DNA of 64,000 nt from Companilactobacillus sp. RD055328 (GCF_022835675.1 NZ_BQUT01000005.1:555390-619389), one strand, 5' to 3'. Numbered from the stretch's first letter, positions 32,095 to 41,543 are shown. Notes: generated by a model not told the origin, from the sequence alone. Made by a program: numbers and translations.

Positions 32095-32123
32095 ATTTTA
32101 TATTTGAATTAACAAATATGCAA
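32095..32123 (-). promoter_or_regulatory. recA promoter
   Basis: Minus strand TTGCAT, 17 bases, TAAAAT, ending 37 bases before the TTG start codon. The LexA box lies ten bases upstream of its -35. Confidence 0.6.
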
Positions 32124-32133
32124 GAGTTAACAC

Positions 32134-32145
32134 GAACAAATGTTC
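32134..32145. promoter_or_regulatory. LexA (SOS) box of recA
   Basis: GAACAAATGTTC is a perfect GAAC-N4-GTTC palindrome, the core of the Gram-positive LexA/DinR box. It overlaps the last base of the cinA stop codon and precedes the recA promoter. Confidence 0.85.
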
Positions 32146-32666
32146 TATATTTTTTCTTGAATTAACATCATTGCCGCTATAACGGCTTTTCTTCTAATCA
32201 ATTGTCGATCGCCAAAAAAAATAAATTTGTACGCTTTATTTTGCTCATTAATTGATAATCCAATATAAACAGTTCCGACTGGTCGATTCTCTAACGAATC
32301 AGGTCCTGCAACTCCTGTTAAACCAACTCCAATATCGCTATTCATCATCTTTTTACTATGTGTTGCCATGGCAATCGCCACTTGTTCGCTAACTACCCCA
32401 TAGTCATTAATTATGTTCTCATCAATATTTAACAAGTTAATTTTTGCCGAGTTAGCATAAGTAATAAATCCACCTTCAAGTATAGCTGATGCTCCTGAAA
32501 CTGAAGCAATTGTGGAAAGAAACATCCCTGCCGTTAGACTTTCAGCTGCCGTAATTGTCTGTTTGTTGTCGATTAATTTTTTCACTGTGGAAGAAATGAT
32601 TTCTTCATAAATTGTCAGATTTAATTCGGTTATTTCTTCAATATTTGACAAAGTAATAGCTTCCAT
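32145..32666 (-). CDS. CinA C-terminal domain protein (nicotinamide-nucleotide amidase, PncC-like)
   Basis: Starting at ATG 32666 the protein has 173 residues and covers only the CinA C-terminal amidase domain: ITAAESLTAGMFLSTIASVSGAS, the YANSAKINLL segment and VGLTGVAGPDSLENRPVGTVYIGL. Full Firmicutes CinA is about 410 residues with an N-terminal molybdopterin-binding-like (COG1058) domain, which is absent here. The amidase domain deamidates nicotinamide mononucleotide. It occupies the classical cinA place between pgsA and recA, so it is probably a shortened CinA rather than an imported PncC. AGAGG lies eight bases before the ATG. Confidence 0.9.
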   Translation of the reverse strand: MEAITLSNIEEITELNLTIYEEIISSTVKKLIDNKQTITAAESLTAGMFLSTIASVSGASAILEGGFITYANSAKINLLNIDENIINDYGVVSEQVAIAMATHSKKMMNSDIGVGLTGVAGPDSLENRPVGTVYIGLSINEQNKAYKFIFFGDRQLIRRKAVIAAMMLIQEKI

Positions 32667-32722
32667 TTTCTTCACCTCTTAAATTACGCACTAACACTTA
32701 TTTTAACGTATTTTTTTCAAAT

Positions 32723-32752
32723 AAAAAAAGACTTCCACTGAAGTCTTATTTT
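32723..32752 (-). terminator. Intrinsic terminator after pgsA
   Basis: Arms AAGACTTC/GAAGTCTT around CACT, flanked by A and T runs; it covers the pgsA stop region and separates it from cinA. Confidence 0.8.
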
Positions 32753-33339
32753 TTATTCGTATCATTAAAAACTGATTTATTCTGTACAAAGTAATCAACA
32801 CCAGAATATATTGTAAAAATTAATGCAATATATAACATAATTGTTGCCATCGGAATTCCGATTGATTCAAATAATATGTTGTTCAAAAGCAACAATATTA
32901 TAGCTAACATTTGCGTAGTAGTCTTAATTTTACCCGGCATTTGTGCAGCTAATACTTTTTGGCCATTTTCTACAAGTAATGTTCTAAGTCCTGTGATTGC
33001 TAATTCACGGCAAAGGATAATCGCTACAATCCAAGCGGGAGCTTTCCCCATAGCTGCTAAGAAAACAAATGCTGTCATAACAAGCATTTTATCAGCTAAT
33101 GGATCCGCGAATTTTCCAAAATTAGTTACTAAATGATCACGTCGAGCAATTTGACCATCTAAAAAATCAGTTAATGATGCGACAATAAAAATTATTGTAG
33201 CCCATATTTGATTCATACTAATTATTTGATTAAAAACAACGACATCACCTAAGTTAACATTAACAGCAAGTAAAAAAATAAATACAGGAATTAAAATAAT
33301 TCTAAATATTGTTAGCTTATTTGGTAAATTCATTTCCAT
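32746..33339 (-). CDS. pgsA: CDP-diacylglycerol-glycerol-3-phosphate 3-phosphatidyltransferase
   Basis: A 197-residue membrane protein with several helices and the CDP-alcohol phosphotransferase motif DG(x)2AR(x)8G(x)3D(x)3D, seen as DFLDGQIARRDHLVTNFGKFADPLADK. It makes phosphatidylglycerophosphate, the route to phosphatidylglycerol and cardiolipin. It follows rodZ by 38 bases. AAGGAGAT lies seven bases before the ATG. Confidence 0.96.
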   Translation of the reverse strand: MEMNLPNKLTIFRIILIPVFIFLLAVNVNLGDVVVFNQIISMNQIWATIIFIVASLTDFLDGQIARRDHLVTNFGKFADPLADKMLVMTAFVFLAAMGKAPAWIVAIILCRELAITGLRTLLVENGQKVLAAQMPGKIKTTTQMLAIILLLLNNILFESIGIPMATIMLYIALIFTIYSGVDYFVQNKSVFNDTNKK

Positions 33340-33377
33340 AGTGTATCTCCTTATATGAAAAAAACACCAAATAGTGT

Positions 33378-34247
33378 CTATTTCTTGATTGTAAATGTAA
33401 AGGTTCTAACTGATCCACCAGTTGTTAAATTACTGATAGTTACATCAGTATCATTAATCTTCATACTAATAGCTGGTGTGTTACCAGAATGTACAATAAA
33501 TGTCTTCACATCATCAGGAAGTGCTATTTCTTGTGTTGCACCTGCTTCTAATGACCCCATCCAAGCAGTTGTCCCATCAGTTTTTACTGAAGTCCATGCA
33601 GCAGAACTACCACCTTTTAAGATAAGTTTATTGTTAGATTCTGGTAAGTTTTCAACAGTTATATTGTTAGGATTATTAGGATCTTCTGTAACTTTAAATT
33701 TGTTAGCTTCAGCTTCGGCAGCTTTTTTAGCTTCGGCTTGTTTTTCTTCTTCGGCCTTCTTTTTAGCCGCTTTTTTCTTAGCTGCCTCTTGTTTCACAGT
33801 TTCACTCTTATCAGGAATAACCGTTTGATTTTTAGCCTTGTTATTAGTAGCAATTCCAAAAATAACACCCAAAATAATCACTACCAAGATAATTACAATA
33901 GCTTGTGGTAAGTATCTCTTGACCAATTCTTTTCCTTGGCCAGATTGGTTCTCTTCTTTAACTATGCTTTCTTTTACTGGATTGTTTGCTTTAACAGTAT
34001 TCTTCTCAGAATCTTCGGGAACTTCTGCTATTGTATCCCCTAATAATTCCTTACTATCAAGTCCAACTGCTTGAGCATATTGTTTCATAAATGCACGTTC
34101 ATAAAATTCGCCAGGCAAAAGATCTAATTGCCCTTCTTCTATCGCAATTAGATAACGCTTTTGAATTTTTGTGCTTTGTTGTAAATCATCTATTGTTAGC
34201 CCTTTTTCTATTCGGGCCGCTCTTAATCTTTGGCCAACTTCGTCCAT
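33378..34247 (-). CDS. rodZ: RodZ/YmfM-like membrane-anchored HTH protein
   Basis: A 289-residue protein: an N-terminal helix-turn-helix of the RodZ type (LRAARIEKGLTIDDLQQSTKIQ, residues 8-65), an acidic linker, one membrane helix at about 115-133, a Lys/Ala/Glu-rich coiled stretch at about 150-183 and an extracellular beta-rich DUF4115 domain to the end. RodZ links MreB filaments to the wall-elongation machinery and holds rod shape. It follows ymfI in the conserved ymfF-ymfH-ymfI-ymfM-pgsA order. Confidence 0.92.
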   Translation of the reverse strand: MDEVGQRLRAARIEKGLTIDDLQQSTKIQKRYLIAIEEGQLDLLPGEFYERAFMKQYAQAVGLDSKELLGDTIAEVPEDSEKNTVKANNPVKESIVKEENQSGQGKELVKRYLPQAIVIILVVIILGVIFGIATNNKAKNQTVIPDKSETVKQEAAKKKAAKKKAEEEKQAEAKKAAEAEANKFKVTEDPNNPNNITVENLPESNNKLILKGGSSAAWTSVKTDGTTAWMGSLEAGATQEIALPDDVKTFIVHSGNTPAISMKINDTDVTISNLTTGGSVRTFTFTIKK

Positions 34248-34306
34248 TAGTAATACTCCTGATTAATTTGAAATAAGTATATCATATTAAGAATTACTGA
34301 CCAATA

Positions 34307-35035
34307 CTACAACAACCATCCACCGTCAACGTAAATAGTCTCGCCAGTCATGTATTCCGCTTCTTCTTTTAATAAATTATCTACCCAAAAACTTATATCT
34401 TTAGGTTCTGCCATTCTTCTTGCAGGAATTTCTTCAACTATATTTTGTAATTCTTCTTTTGTAAAATCTGCAGTCATATTGGTTCTAACCGCTCCTGGGG
34501 CAACGGTATTAACAGTTATTCCTAATCCGCCGACTTCTTTAGCGTAGGCATTAGTGAATCCATTAAGTGCCGCTTTTAATGAGCTATACATTACTTCCAT
34601 TGCCGATCCGACTTTGCCATATATTGAACCAACGAAGACAATTCTACCAAAGTCAGCACTTGCCAATTTGTCTTGTAAAGCTTGCACTAATAATAATGGC
34701 TTCTCATAATTAACTTTCATTAGTTCGGACATACGTTCATGCGATAATTGATTAAATAAGCCGTATTCAGTAATTCCTTGAGCAAAAATTATCGCATTTA
34801 AAGCAAAAATTTTGTCAGTTATTACTGAAATATCATCGTTAATAAGATCTCCTTGAATCATAAAAAAATCTTGGCTCGGATACTTATCAGCTAATTGTTG
34901 ACTCAATTTTGTTATTTTAGTATTTCCAGTATGGAAGTGTAAATATAAAGACCAACCAGAATCAGCCAATTTCATCGCTATATCAGTTCCAATATCTCCT
35001 GATGATCCTAAGATTAATGCATATTTCTTATTCAT
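34307..35035 (-). CDS. ymfI: Short-chain dehydrogenase, EF-P 5-aminopentanone reductase family (YmfI)
   Basis: A 242-residue SDR oxidoreductase with the coenzyme motif GSSGDIGTDIA (10-20) and the active-site tetrad elements Ser (VGSIYG) and YSSLKAALNG. In B. subtilis YmfI reduces the 5-aminopentanone group on EF-P to give the mature 5-aminopentanol modification; the conserved place next to ymfH supports the same role here. No efp gene is in this window. Its start overlaps the ymfH end by eight bases. Confidence 0.88.
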   Translation of the reverse strand: MNKKYALILGSSGDIGTDIAMKLADSGWSLYLHFHTGNTKITKLSQQLADKYPSQDFFMIQGDLINDDISVITDKIFALNAIIFAQGITEYGLFNQLSHERMSELMKVNYEKPLLLVQALQDKLASADFGRIVFVGSIYGKVGSAMEVMYSSLKAALNGFTNAYAKEVGGLGITVNTVAPGAVRTNMTADFTKEELQNIVEEIPARRMAEPKDISFWVDNLLKEEAEYMTGETIYVDGGWLL

Positions 35036-36278
35036 TATTCTTTCCTATTAAATCAAAATACGACATGTTTTGATTACTTAATACATGCTTTGCTAATGTT
35101 AACAAATCTTCTTTAGTTATATCACGAATAATAGTTATCAAGTCGTTGATATCTATATCATAAAAATATAATTCTGCTTGTTGATTGGCAATAGATTCAG
35201 GAGAATTTTGAGAAAAAATTAAGCTCCCTATAATATCACGTTTGAAACGTTCAATGACTTTGTCTATTGCCATACTCTCAAATTGTTCAAAAGTAAATTG
35301 CTTACTTAATTTGGCTCGTAATTCTTCTGGATTATTACTGTCTCCGCCGATAGTAACGAAACAATATCCACGTTCAACTACAACACTATAGCCAAAATTA
35401 TCATTAGCTAATCTGTCATTAAGTAACTCTTCGTAGAGTTTAGAACTTTCACCAATCAAGATTTCAAACATCATATTCAGCATATATTGTGTTTTGATTG
35501 GCTGTTCGCTAAAGAACTCGTCATCAACTCGCACTCCCATTGAAGTCTTAGTTTGATTAATATTGTCAACTTCACTTGATCCAGGAAGAACTTTAGCTTT
35601 TATTGTTGGCTCAATTTTAGTAACTGGCTGATCTGTAATTTTTACATCCGCATCTTCAACGAGCTCAAAAATTTTTTCTGGGTCTAGATTTCCTACCAAA
35701 ACAAGGTTCATGTTTTTTTGATTATAAAAAGTTTTATATGTTTCTAACAAATTATCTTTGTTTATCTGAGCTAAAGATTCTATTGTGCCCGCAATATCAT
35801 AGCTAATTGAATCATTAGGATATAGTTTACCTAATAATTTTTGCTCGATTTTCCATTCGGGCATATCGGCATACATCTGAACTTCTTGATTAATAATCCC
35901 ACGTTCTTTATCAACATTATCCGTTGTGAAATAAGGATTCTGAATTAAATCTAACAAAATCTCCAAATTCTCCATTGTATTAGTTAGAGTCTGGAACAGA
36001 TATGCTGTTTTAGTATAGCTAGTGTAAGCATTAGCGTTAGCTCCTGACAAAGCAAACTTGTCTGAAATATCATATCCTTCTTTAGCAAATAATTTATGCT
36101 CTATAAAATGAGCAATCCCAGCTGGCAATTGTTGCTTGGTTACAGGATTATACAAATCAATTGATCCAAATTCAGTCATAGCAATTCCATATACTTGATT
36201 GTATTTAGGCATCGGAATTACTTGCACATTTAACCCACTACTAGTCTTTTTTGAATAAACTTGTAATTTATTACTCAT
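35028..36278 (-). CDS. ymfH: M16 family metallopeptidase YmfH, with intact zinc motif
   Basis: A 416-residue M16-type peptidase. The inverted zinc-binding motif HFIEH is at residues 57-61, with the downstream Glu region RGIINQEVQMY. It probably acts as a pair with the adjacent YmfF, whose own motif is lost. The pair is conserved in Bacilli next to ftsK; substrates are not firmly known. It overlaps ymfI by eight bases and touches ymfF by one. Confidence 0.92.
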   Translation of the reverse strand: MSNKLQVYSKKTSSGLNVQVIPMPKYNQVYGIAMTEFGSIDLYNPVTKQQLPAGIAHFIEHKLFAKEGYDISDKFALSGANANAYTSYTKTAYLFQTLTNTMENLEILLDLIQNPYFTTDNVDKERGIINQEVQMYADMPEWKIEQKLLGKLYPNDSISYDIAGTIESLAQINKDNLLETYKTFYNQKNMNLVLVGNLDPEKIFELVEDADVKITDQPVTKIEPTIKAKVLPGSSEVDNINQTKTSMGVRVDDEFFSEQPIKTQYMLNMMFEILIGESSKLYEELLNDRLANDNFGYSVVVERGYCFVTIGGDSNNPEELRAKLSKQFTFEQFESMAIDKVIERFKRDIIGSLIFSQNSPESIANQQAELYFYDIDINDLITIIRDITKEDLLTLAKHVLSNQNMSYFDLIGKNNE

Positions 36279-37558
36279 TAACTATTTTCTCCAATTAACT
36301 GATATGTTGCCACTAACTTCAATTCTTTAGCTACGCCTTGTATATCTTCTTTGGTAATTTTTTCTACCATATCGAAATATTGCTCATCATTTATAGTTTT
36401 CTTAGGTCGTAAAAATGTCCAAATAGCTCGATTAATTTTTGATGAAATACGGTCATTAGATAATTTTCGTTTTTGAACTAGAACTTTTTTAACGTGAGCT
36501 AAAGTATCATCACTTACTGATTCATTTTTTAAAGTAATTATTTGTTGATTAATTAGATCTATTGCTCGTCTTACTTGTTTCCCATCAATACCAGCATGAA
36601 TAGTTAATATATTAGAAAAAGAATGATACTGACTATTAACTGAATATGCCAGACTGTTCTTCTCACGCACATTTTGGAAAAGTAAAGACTGATCATCCCC
36701 ACCAAGAATGAGATTAAATAATTGATATGGGATATTATTATCAAATTTTGTATTACCTAACTCGTAGCCAAGTGCCAAGCGGCTTTGATTGATTTGTTCA
36801 TGTTCTACTTGTTCAGCCACATCATTAAGGTCAGTTAATTGTCTTTTCCAAGCAATATCTTTTCTTTCTTTCGTATCTAACTCAGCGATTCTACTATGAC
36901 TAATAACTTGCCAGACATCTTCACTATTTAAATTCGTTACTACAGTAATTTTAATAGTATCTTGTTTCAGCATTTCTTGATAATGTTGGAATGCTTCTGT
37001 ATTAGTAGTAGCAATTAACTCATCAAAATCTCCAATTACTGGAACCAAATATTCTGGTTTATCTTTGAATAATAACTTCCATAATTTAAGGTAACTGCTC
37101 AATTCTTTATTGTCTTTCATCGAAATCAAATTAGAACTTAGATTATCTTTTTCCATTGAATAGATTGCTTCAGAAAAACCATCTTTTGTATCGTTTAGAA
37201 TTGGTGTGAAAATCAACTTTTCAAGTAGATCATAAGATTCAGAGAATAATTTAACACCGTCAATCACTTGAGTTTCATCATTAATAATTTCCATTGAAAA
37301 ATTCATGTTATTAAGATTACTCCATTGACGATTAATACAATTCAAATCAGCTCCATATAGATCCATAGTTCTTCTTGAAATATCAATCATGCGCGGATAG
37401 TCAACGCAAGAATGTGACAAGATATTCGATAACAACTTACGAGTTGTTGTTTCTTTAACTGCTACCGGTCTAAAAAAATCTATCTCAAAACGAGTAGTGT
37501 TGAACTTATCATCTTCGATTATTTCTACTTGAATACCATTAGCCAATTCTTTAATCAT
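36278..37558 (-). CDS. ymfF: M16 family peptidase-like protein YmfF, catalytically degenerate
   Basis: A 426-residue member of the M16 fold (two similar halves), but the place of the HxxEH motif reads NILSHSCVDYPRM, with no Glu-His, so it should not bind catalytic zinc. The C-terminal segment NLILGGDDQSLLFQNVREKNSLAYSV is the conserved R/Y-containing region. It likely provides the non-catalytic partner of YmfH, as in alpha/beta mitochondrial processing peptidase. One-base overlap with ymfH shows coupling. Confidence 0.9.
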   Translation of the reverse strand: MIKELANGIQVEIIEDDKFNTTRFEIDFFRPVAVKETTTRKLLSNILSHSCVDYPRMIDISRRTMDLYGADLNCINRQWSNLNNMNFSMEIINDETQVIDGVKLFSESYDLLEKLIFTPILNDTKDGFSEAIYSMEKDNLSSNLISMKDNKELSSYLKLWKLLFKDKPEYLVPVIGDFDELIATTNTEAFQHYQEMLKQDTIKITVVTNLNSEDVWQVISHSRIAELDTKERKDIAWKRQLTDLNDVAEQVEHEQINQSRLALGYELGNTKFDNNIPYQLFNLILGGDDQSLLFQNVREKNSLAYSVNSQYHSFSNILTIHAGIDGKQVRRAIDLINQQIITLKNESVSDDTLAHVKKVLVQKRKLSNDRISSKINRAIWTFLRPKKTINDEQYFDMVEKITKEDIQGVAKELKLVATYQLIGENS

Positions 37559-37565
37559 TAATAAA

Positions 37566-39878
37566 TTATTCTCCAGAGTTTTCTTGAGCTTGCATTGCTT
37601 CTAATTCTTCTTGGGTAATTAAAACTTTACGTCCTTTACTTCCTTCTGACGGACCTACTAATCCTTTATCTTCCATGGTATCAACCATACGTGCGGCACG
37701 ATTGTAACCAATTTGGAATCGACGTTGTAACATAGATACACTGGCTGATTGTTGATTAATAATTAAGTCAAGTGCTTCATACCAATACTCATCAACGTTA
37801 TCTTTACCATTAGCATCTGAACCATTTGAATCTTGTATTTCAGGTTCATCGCTAGGAATCATTGTTTCATCATATTGAGCCTGTTGCTGTTCTTTAACAA
37901 AATTAACAACTTTTTCAACGTCTTCTTCAGTAATATATGACCCTTGAATACGTACAGGTTTGTTCTTACCGATAGGGCGATAAAGCATATCTCCACGTCC
38001 AAGTAATTTCTCAGCTCCATTAGCATCCAAAATTGTACGAGAATCAATTCCACTAGATACCGCAAAAGCGATACGTGACGGAACGTTAGCTTTGATCAAT
38101 CCTGTAATAACGTCAACCGATGGACGTTGAGTAGCAATAATAATATGCATACCTGCAGCACGAGCCATTTGTGCTAAACGTACGATAGCTGCTTCTACTT
38201 CACGTCCTGCCGTCATCATCAAGTCAGATAATTCATCAACTATTAATATAACGTATGGCAATTTTTCCATTGGTTGTTCAGGATTAGTTGCATTGTACGT
38301 TTCTACTTCTTGATTATATTCAGTAATGTTACGATTATTAGTTTCTGCAAACAATTTATATCGACGTTCCATCTCACTTACTGCCTTTTGTAAGGCACCA
38401 GTAGCGCGTCTTGCATCAGTTACAACTGGAATTAGTAAGTGTGGAATTCCGTTATATACATTTAATTCGACCATTTTAGGATCAATCAATATGAACTTAA
38501 CTTCATTAGGTTTGGCCTTCATCAAAATACCAGTAATGATGGTATTGATTGCAACAGACTTACCTGATCCAGTTGATCCAGCAATTAGTAAATGCGGCAT
38601 CTTAGAAATATCACTACTAATAATATTACCAGTAACATCTTTACCTAGTGGAACTTCCATGGGATTATTCTTGTCATTTTGATTTTCTGTAACGTCTTTG
38701 AATCCTACTGCAGCGCTCTTTTGATTTGGTACTTCAATTCCAACAAAAGGTTTACCAGGAATTGGAGCTTCAATTCGAATATCCTTAGCTGCTAATGCCA
38801 ATGCTAGGTCATCCGCTAAATTAACAATTTTTGAAACCTTTACACCAACGGCTGGTTGTATCTCATATTTAGTAACTGTTGGTCCTAAGGTAGCTTTTTT
38901 AACTTCAACATTTACTCCAAAACTCTTGAAAGTCGCTTGAAGTTTGTTTTTGTTATCTTCAATTTTTTGAAATTCACTACTTTGATCTACTTTTTTAACA
39001 TCAGAAAGTAGTGTCATTGATGGCAATTGATAATCTGAGTTATCTACATTGGTATGAGCTGCTGTTTCAAAATCAGGAATATCATCAACTTCTTTTTCCT
39101 CTGGTTCAGGAGTAGTCGTTGGCTGATAAGAATCAATTTTAAATTCAGAAGATGGCGTTGGCGTTTCTTCTTGTGCAAAAATATTCACATCTTCTATTTG
39201 TGGTTCTGGTTTCACTTCTGGTTCTTGTACAACTTTAGTTTCTTCATCACTTACGAATCGTTCATTAACAGCCTTTGTTTTTTTCTTAGCTGCACCAAAG
39301 CTGTTACGCATAGCTAGCATTGCACGCTTAGCTGCATTAATTACTTGTTGCATTTTAATATCAAATGTCATTAATATACCAACAATTGCTATTAAACTAG
39401 CAACAAAATAAGTTCCTACTTGTGCAAATAACATATGGTTAACGTTATAAAATGCTGCACCAATCATTCCACCACCCAATGGATTATCAGTTATTCCATG
39501 GCGCATATCTTCCATGGCAGCATTCCAAGTAATCTTAACAATATCATTATGTATATTCATTTTACCAAACCATACAGCGTGCAAAATAATTAGTAATGAA
39601 ATATACAATAGAATAATCCCTGTAAGTTTTTTCCAAGCTATTTTTGGAAATTTTCCAAACGCAAATAATAGCGATCCCAAAATTATTAATAGGATTGCTA
39701 AAACATAGTAACTATCACCCACCATAATTCGATAGATATTAGTAAGGAATTTTCCAACTACCCCAAATTTAAATAGTGCAAGAATTGAAACTAATACCAA
39801 TACTGCCCCTGCAATATTGATTGATAAATTAGCTTTTTTTGTTGTTTTTCTCTTTTTTGTAGTACGTTTTTTAACCAT
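37566..39878 (-). CDS. ftsK: DNA translocase FtsK/SpoIIIE
   Basis: A 770-residue protein: four N-terminal membrane helices within about 20-175, a low-complexity acidic/proline linker (about 200-290), the hexameric ATPase with Walker [10 protein letters not shown] and Walker [13 protein letters not shown], and a C-terminal winged-helix gamma domain ([28 protein letters not shown]) that reads orientation sequences. It moves chromosome termini through the closing septum. It starts the ftsK-ymfF-ymfH-ymfI-rodZ-pgsA run. Confidence 0.96.
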   Translation of the reverse strand: MVKKRTTKKRKTTKKANLSINIAGAVLVLVSILALFKFGVVGKFLTNIYRIMVGDSYYVLAILLIILGSLLFAFGKFPKIAWKKLTGIILLYISLLIILHAVWFGKMNIHNDIVKITWNAAMEDMRHGITDNPLGGGMIGAAFYNVNHMLFAQVGTYFVASLIAIVGILMTFDIKMQQVINAAKRAMLAMRNSFGAAKKKTKAVNERFVSDEETKVVQEPEVKPEPQIEDVNIFAQEETPTPSSEFKIDSYQPTTTPEPEEKEVDDIPDFETAAHTNVDNSDYQLPSMTLLSDVKKVDQSSEFQKIEDNKNKLQATFKSFGVNVEVKKATLGPTVTKYEIQPAVGVKVSKIVNLADDLALALAAKDIRIEAPIPGKPFVGIEVPNQKSAAVGFKDVTENQNDKNNPMEVPLGKDVTGNIISSDISKMPHLLIAGSTGSGKSVAINTIITGILMKAKPNEVKFILIDPKMVELNVYNGIPHLLIPVVTDARRATGALQKAVSEMERRYKLFAETNNRNITEYNQEVETYNATNPEQPMEKLPYVILIVDELSDLMMTAGREVEAAIVRLAQMARAAGMHIIIATQRPSVDVITGLIKANVPSRIAFAVSSGIDSRTILDANGAEKLLGRGDMLYRPIGKNKPVRIQGSYITEEDVEKVVNFVKEQQQAQYDETMIPSDEPEIQDSNGSDANGKDNVDEYWYEALDLIINQQSASVSMLQRRFQIGYNRAARMVDTMEDKGLVGPSEGSKGRKVLITQEELEAMQAQENSGE

Positions 39879-39972
39879 TAATACTTCCTCTATACAAACT
39901 CTGTCAAAATAAATTATAGCTTTTTTAATAGGAAAACAATTATTTAGTTATAATTCTTAAGAAAAACAAAAA

Positions 39973-40010
39973 AAACAGACAACTCCAGCTTAGTGAAGTT
40001 TGTCTGTATC
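39973..40010 (-). terminator. Intrinsic terminator after trmL
   Basis: Arms ACAGACAA/TTGTCTGT extended by a short GC-richer inner stem, followed by a long T run on the minus strand; the trmL stop lies inside the stem. Confidence 0.8.
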
Positions 40011-40499
40011 GTAAATATGTGTTAATTCAAGTCCTTGAAATGCCTGTTGACGTAATGCTTCATAAATTACAATTGCCGCTGAATTGGAAAGATTCAACGC
40101 TCTTACTTTGTCTGTCATAGGCATTCTAATACATTTATCAGCATGATCACGCATGAATTTTTCAGGCAGTCCTGTTGTTTCTTTACCTAACAAGAAATAA
40201 TGATTCACATCTGTATCGGTATAATCAGCATCCGTATAAACAGTGTCAGAGAATTTCGAAACTAGATATAGATATTTTTGATCTTCTACGGTTTTCATAA
40301 AAGCATCCATATCGTCATGGATAGTTAAATCAACATTCTCCCAATAATCAAGCCCCGCGCGTTTCATATGTTTATCATCTAATGAGAAACCTAACGGTCT
40401 AATTAAATGAAGTTTTGTATCTGTAGCGGCACAAGTACGGGCAATATTTCCGGTATTAGCAGGCATTAATGGTTCAAAAAGTACAATATGATTAGTCAT
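39990..40499 (-). CDS. trmL: tRNA (cytidine/uridine-34-2'-O)-methyltransferase TrmL
   Basis: A 169-residue SPOUT methyltransferase with the small SpoU-class motifs: [18 protein letters not shown] at the N-terminus, [10 protein letters not shown] in the middle and [19 protein letters not shown] at the C-terminus forming the knot. TrmL methylates the wobble ribose of certain leucine tRNAs. Length is normal. It is preceded by an unusually structured intergenic stretch and TTTAGGAG before the ATG. Confidence 0.94.
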   Translation of the reverse strand: MTNHIVLFEPLMPANTGNIARTCAATDTKLHLIRPLGFSLDDKHMKRAGLDYWENVDLTIHDDMDAFMKTVEDQKYLYLVSKFSDTVYTDADYTDTDVNHYFLLGKETTGLPEKFMRDHADKCIRMPMTDKVRALNLSNSAAIVIYEALRQQAFQGLELTHIYDTDKLH

Positions 40500-40539
40500 A
40501 TTAGCTCCTAAATTATTTAATGTTTATTGTTCTGTAAAT

Positions 40540-40585
40540 AAAAAAACGCACATCCTCGGTGTTCCCCACGGCAAGAATATACGTT
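40540..40585 (-). terminator. Strong intrinsic terminator between rlmA and trmL
   Basis: On the minus strand a 14-bp stem (with G-U pairs), a CC bulge, a GUG/CAC tip and a GGGAA loop precede seven T. It lies about 100 bases after the rlmA stop, so it ends the rlmA transcript, a separate small RNA, or acts as an attenuator for trmL. Confidence 0.8.
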
Positions 40586-40592
40586 AATAAAT

Positions 40593-40644
40593 CTTAATCA
40601 TCAGCTTTTATCAAAATGAATCTGATAAAAAATCATGATTAAAG
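40593..40644 (-). other. Long imperfect hairpin in the rlmA-trmL gap, candidate small RNA or leader
   Basis: TTAATCAT..TTTTATCA and TGATAAAA..ATGATTAA form a hairpin of about 20 pairs with few mismatches, directly upstream (minus strand) of the terminator at 40540-40585. Upstream of it TTACCA-N17-TATTAA could serve as a promoter. No match to a riboswitch family I know. Confidence 0.4.
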
Positions 40645-40685
40645 TTTAATATAATAATAGTCATAAACTGGTAATAATACAACAC

Positions 40686-41543
40686 TTATTCGCTTATTTT
40701 GAGCAGTTGTAAATTAACTGTAATATTATCAATATTTGATTCGATGAACTCTTGTTTAACTTCATCATCTAAACTCCACGTTAATGGTGTCATTTGATAC
40801 ATATTCTCTTTTAGTTCTGGAGTATCTAATTTGAATTGATAATTAATATCTTCCACTTCAACAGTTTTATTATTCTTCATCAAGTTCTCAATTACTTCAC
40901 TATTATCATACGTTGAATTAATATGTTCCTGTCTTTGAGCAACAAACTGTCTGATTTCTGTTAAATAGTTAGTATTAGGAACTACTTTTAAAATATTTTT
41001 CCCTGGCTTCAGAATTCTTTTGAATTCATCGTAGCTAGCCGGAGACAATAAGTTAACAATAGTATCAACAGAATTATCTTTAAGTGGAATATTAGCTAAG
41101 TTAGCAACTGAGAAGAATATATCTTGTAGCATTAATCCCCGGCTTGAAGATTGAATTCCTTCACTTGCTAAATCAAATCCAATAGCAGTCAGTGGTTTTT
41201 GTTCCCGTAAATAGATCATCGCTGAGCCTTCACCGCTTCCAGCATCGATAACTAAATCATTTTCAGCGATGTTTCTCGTTAGTGCTTCAAATACTGGATC
41301 AAATAATCCCGCATTCATCATATAAGAACGACTCGAAAAAAGTTTCTCATCGTAATCACTCTGCACAAACTTATTCACAAGTTGAACTGTACCTTTTTTT
41401 GAAATATCAAAAGTATGTCCAGCTGAGCACTTCAAAGATTTCTCATTTGCAAACACCTTTAAATCAGCTTCACAAATCGGACATTGAAATTGTTCAATAT
41501 TTTTTTGAAGAAACTCTAATGCTAAATCAATCTTCTTTTTCAT
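40686..41543 (-). CDS. rlmA: 23S rRNA (guanine-N1)-methyltransferase, RlmA family
   Basis: With ATG 41543 as start the protein has 285 residues. An N-terminal zinc finger (CPIC at about 20-23 and C..H in KCSAGHTFD) precedes a class I SAM-dependent methyltransferase domain with DAGSGEGSAM as motif I. This architecture is that of RlmA, which methylates G745 or G748 in 23S rRNA; which one cannot be told. It overlaps the upstream AI-2E family gene by 17 bases. Confidence 0.88.
   Translation of the reverse strand: MKKKIDLALEFLQKNIEQFQCPICEADLKVFANEKSLKCSAGHTFDISKKGTVQLVNKFVQSDYDEKLFSSRSYMMNAGLFDPVFEALTRNIAENDLVIDAGSGEGSAMIYLREQKPLTAIGFDLASEGIQSSSRGLMLQDIFFSVANLANIPLKDNSVDTIVNLLSPASYDEFKRILKPGKNILKVVPNTNYLTEIRQFVAQRQEHINSTYDNSEVIENLMKNNKTVEVEDINYQFKLDTPELKENMYQMTPLTWSLDDEVKQEFIESNIDNITVNLQLLKISE

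Noticed and set aside
33356..33377. Possible terminator after rodZ
   Set aside because: Only a six-pair stem with two weak pairs; too weak to call, though a T run follows on the minus strand.
33355..33828. Long plus-strand reading frame opposite rodZ, and similar antisense frames such as 38326-38682 opposite ftsK and 15975-16283 opposite pstC
   Set aside because: They are shadows of well-recognised genes on the minus strand, with low-complexity translations and no ribosome sites.
40500..40685. Known riboswitch, 6S RNA or T-box before trmL
   Set aside because: No conserved core of these families could be recognised, so it is reported only as a structured candidate.
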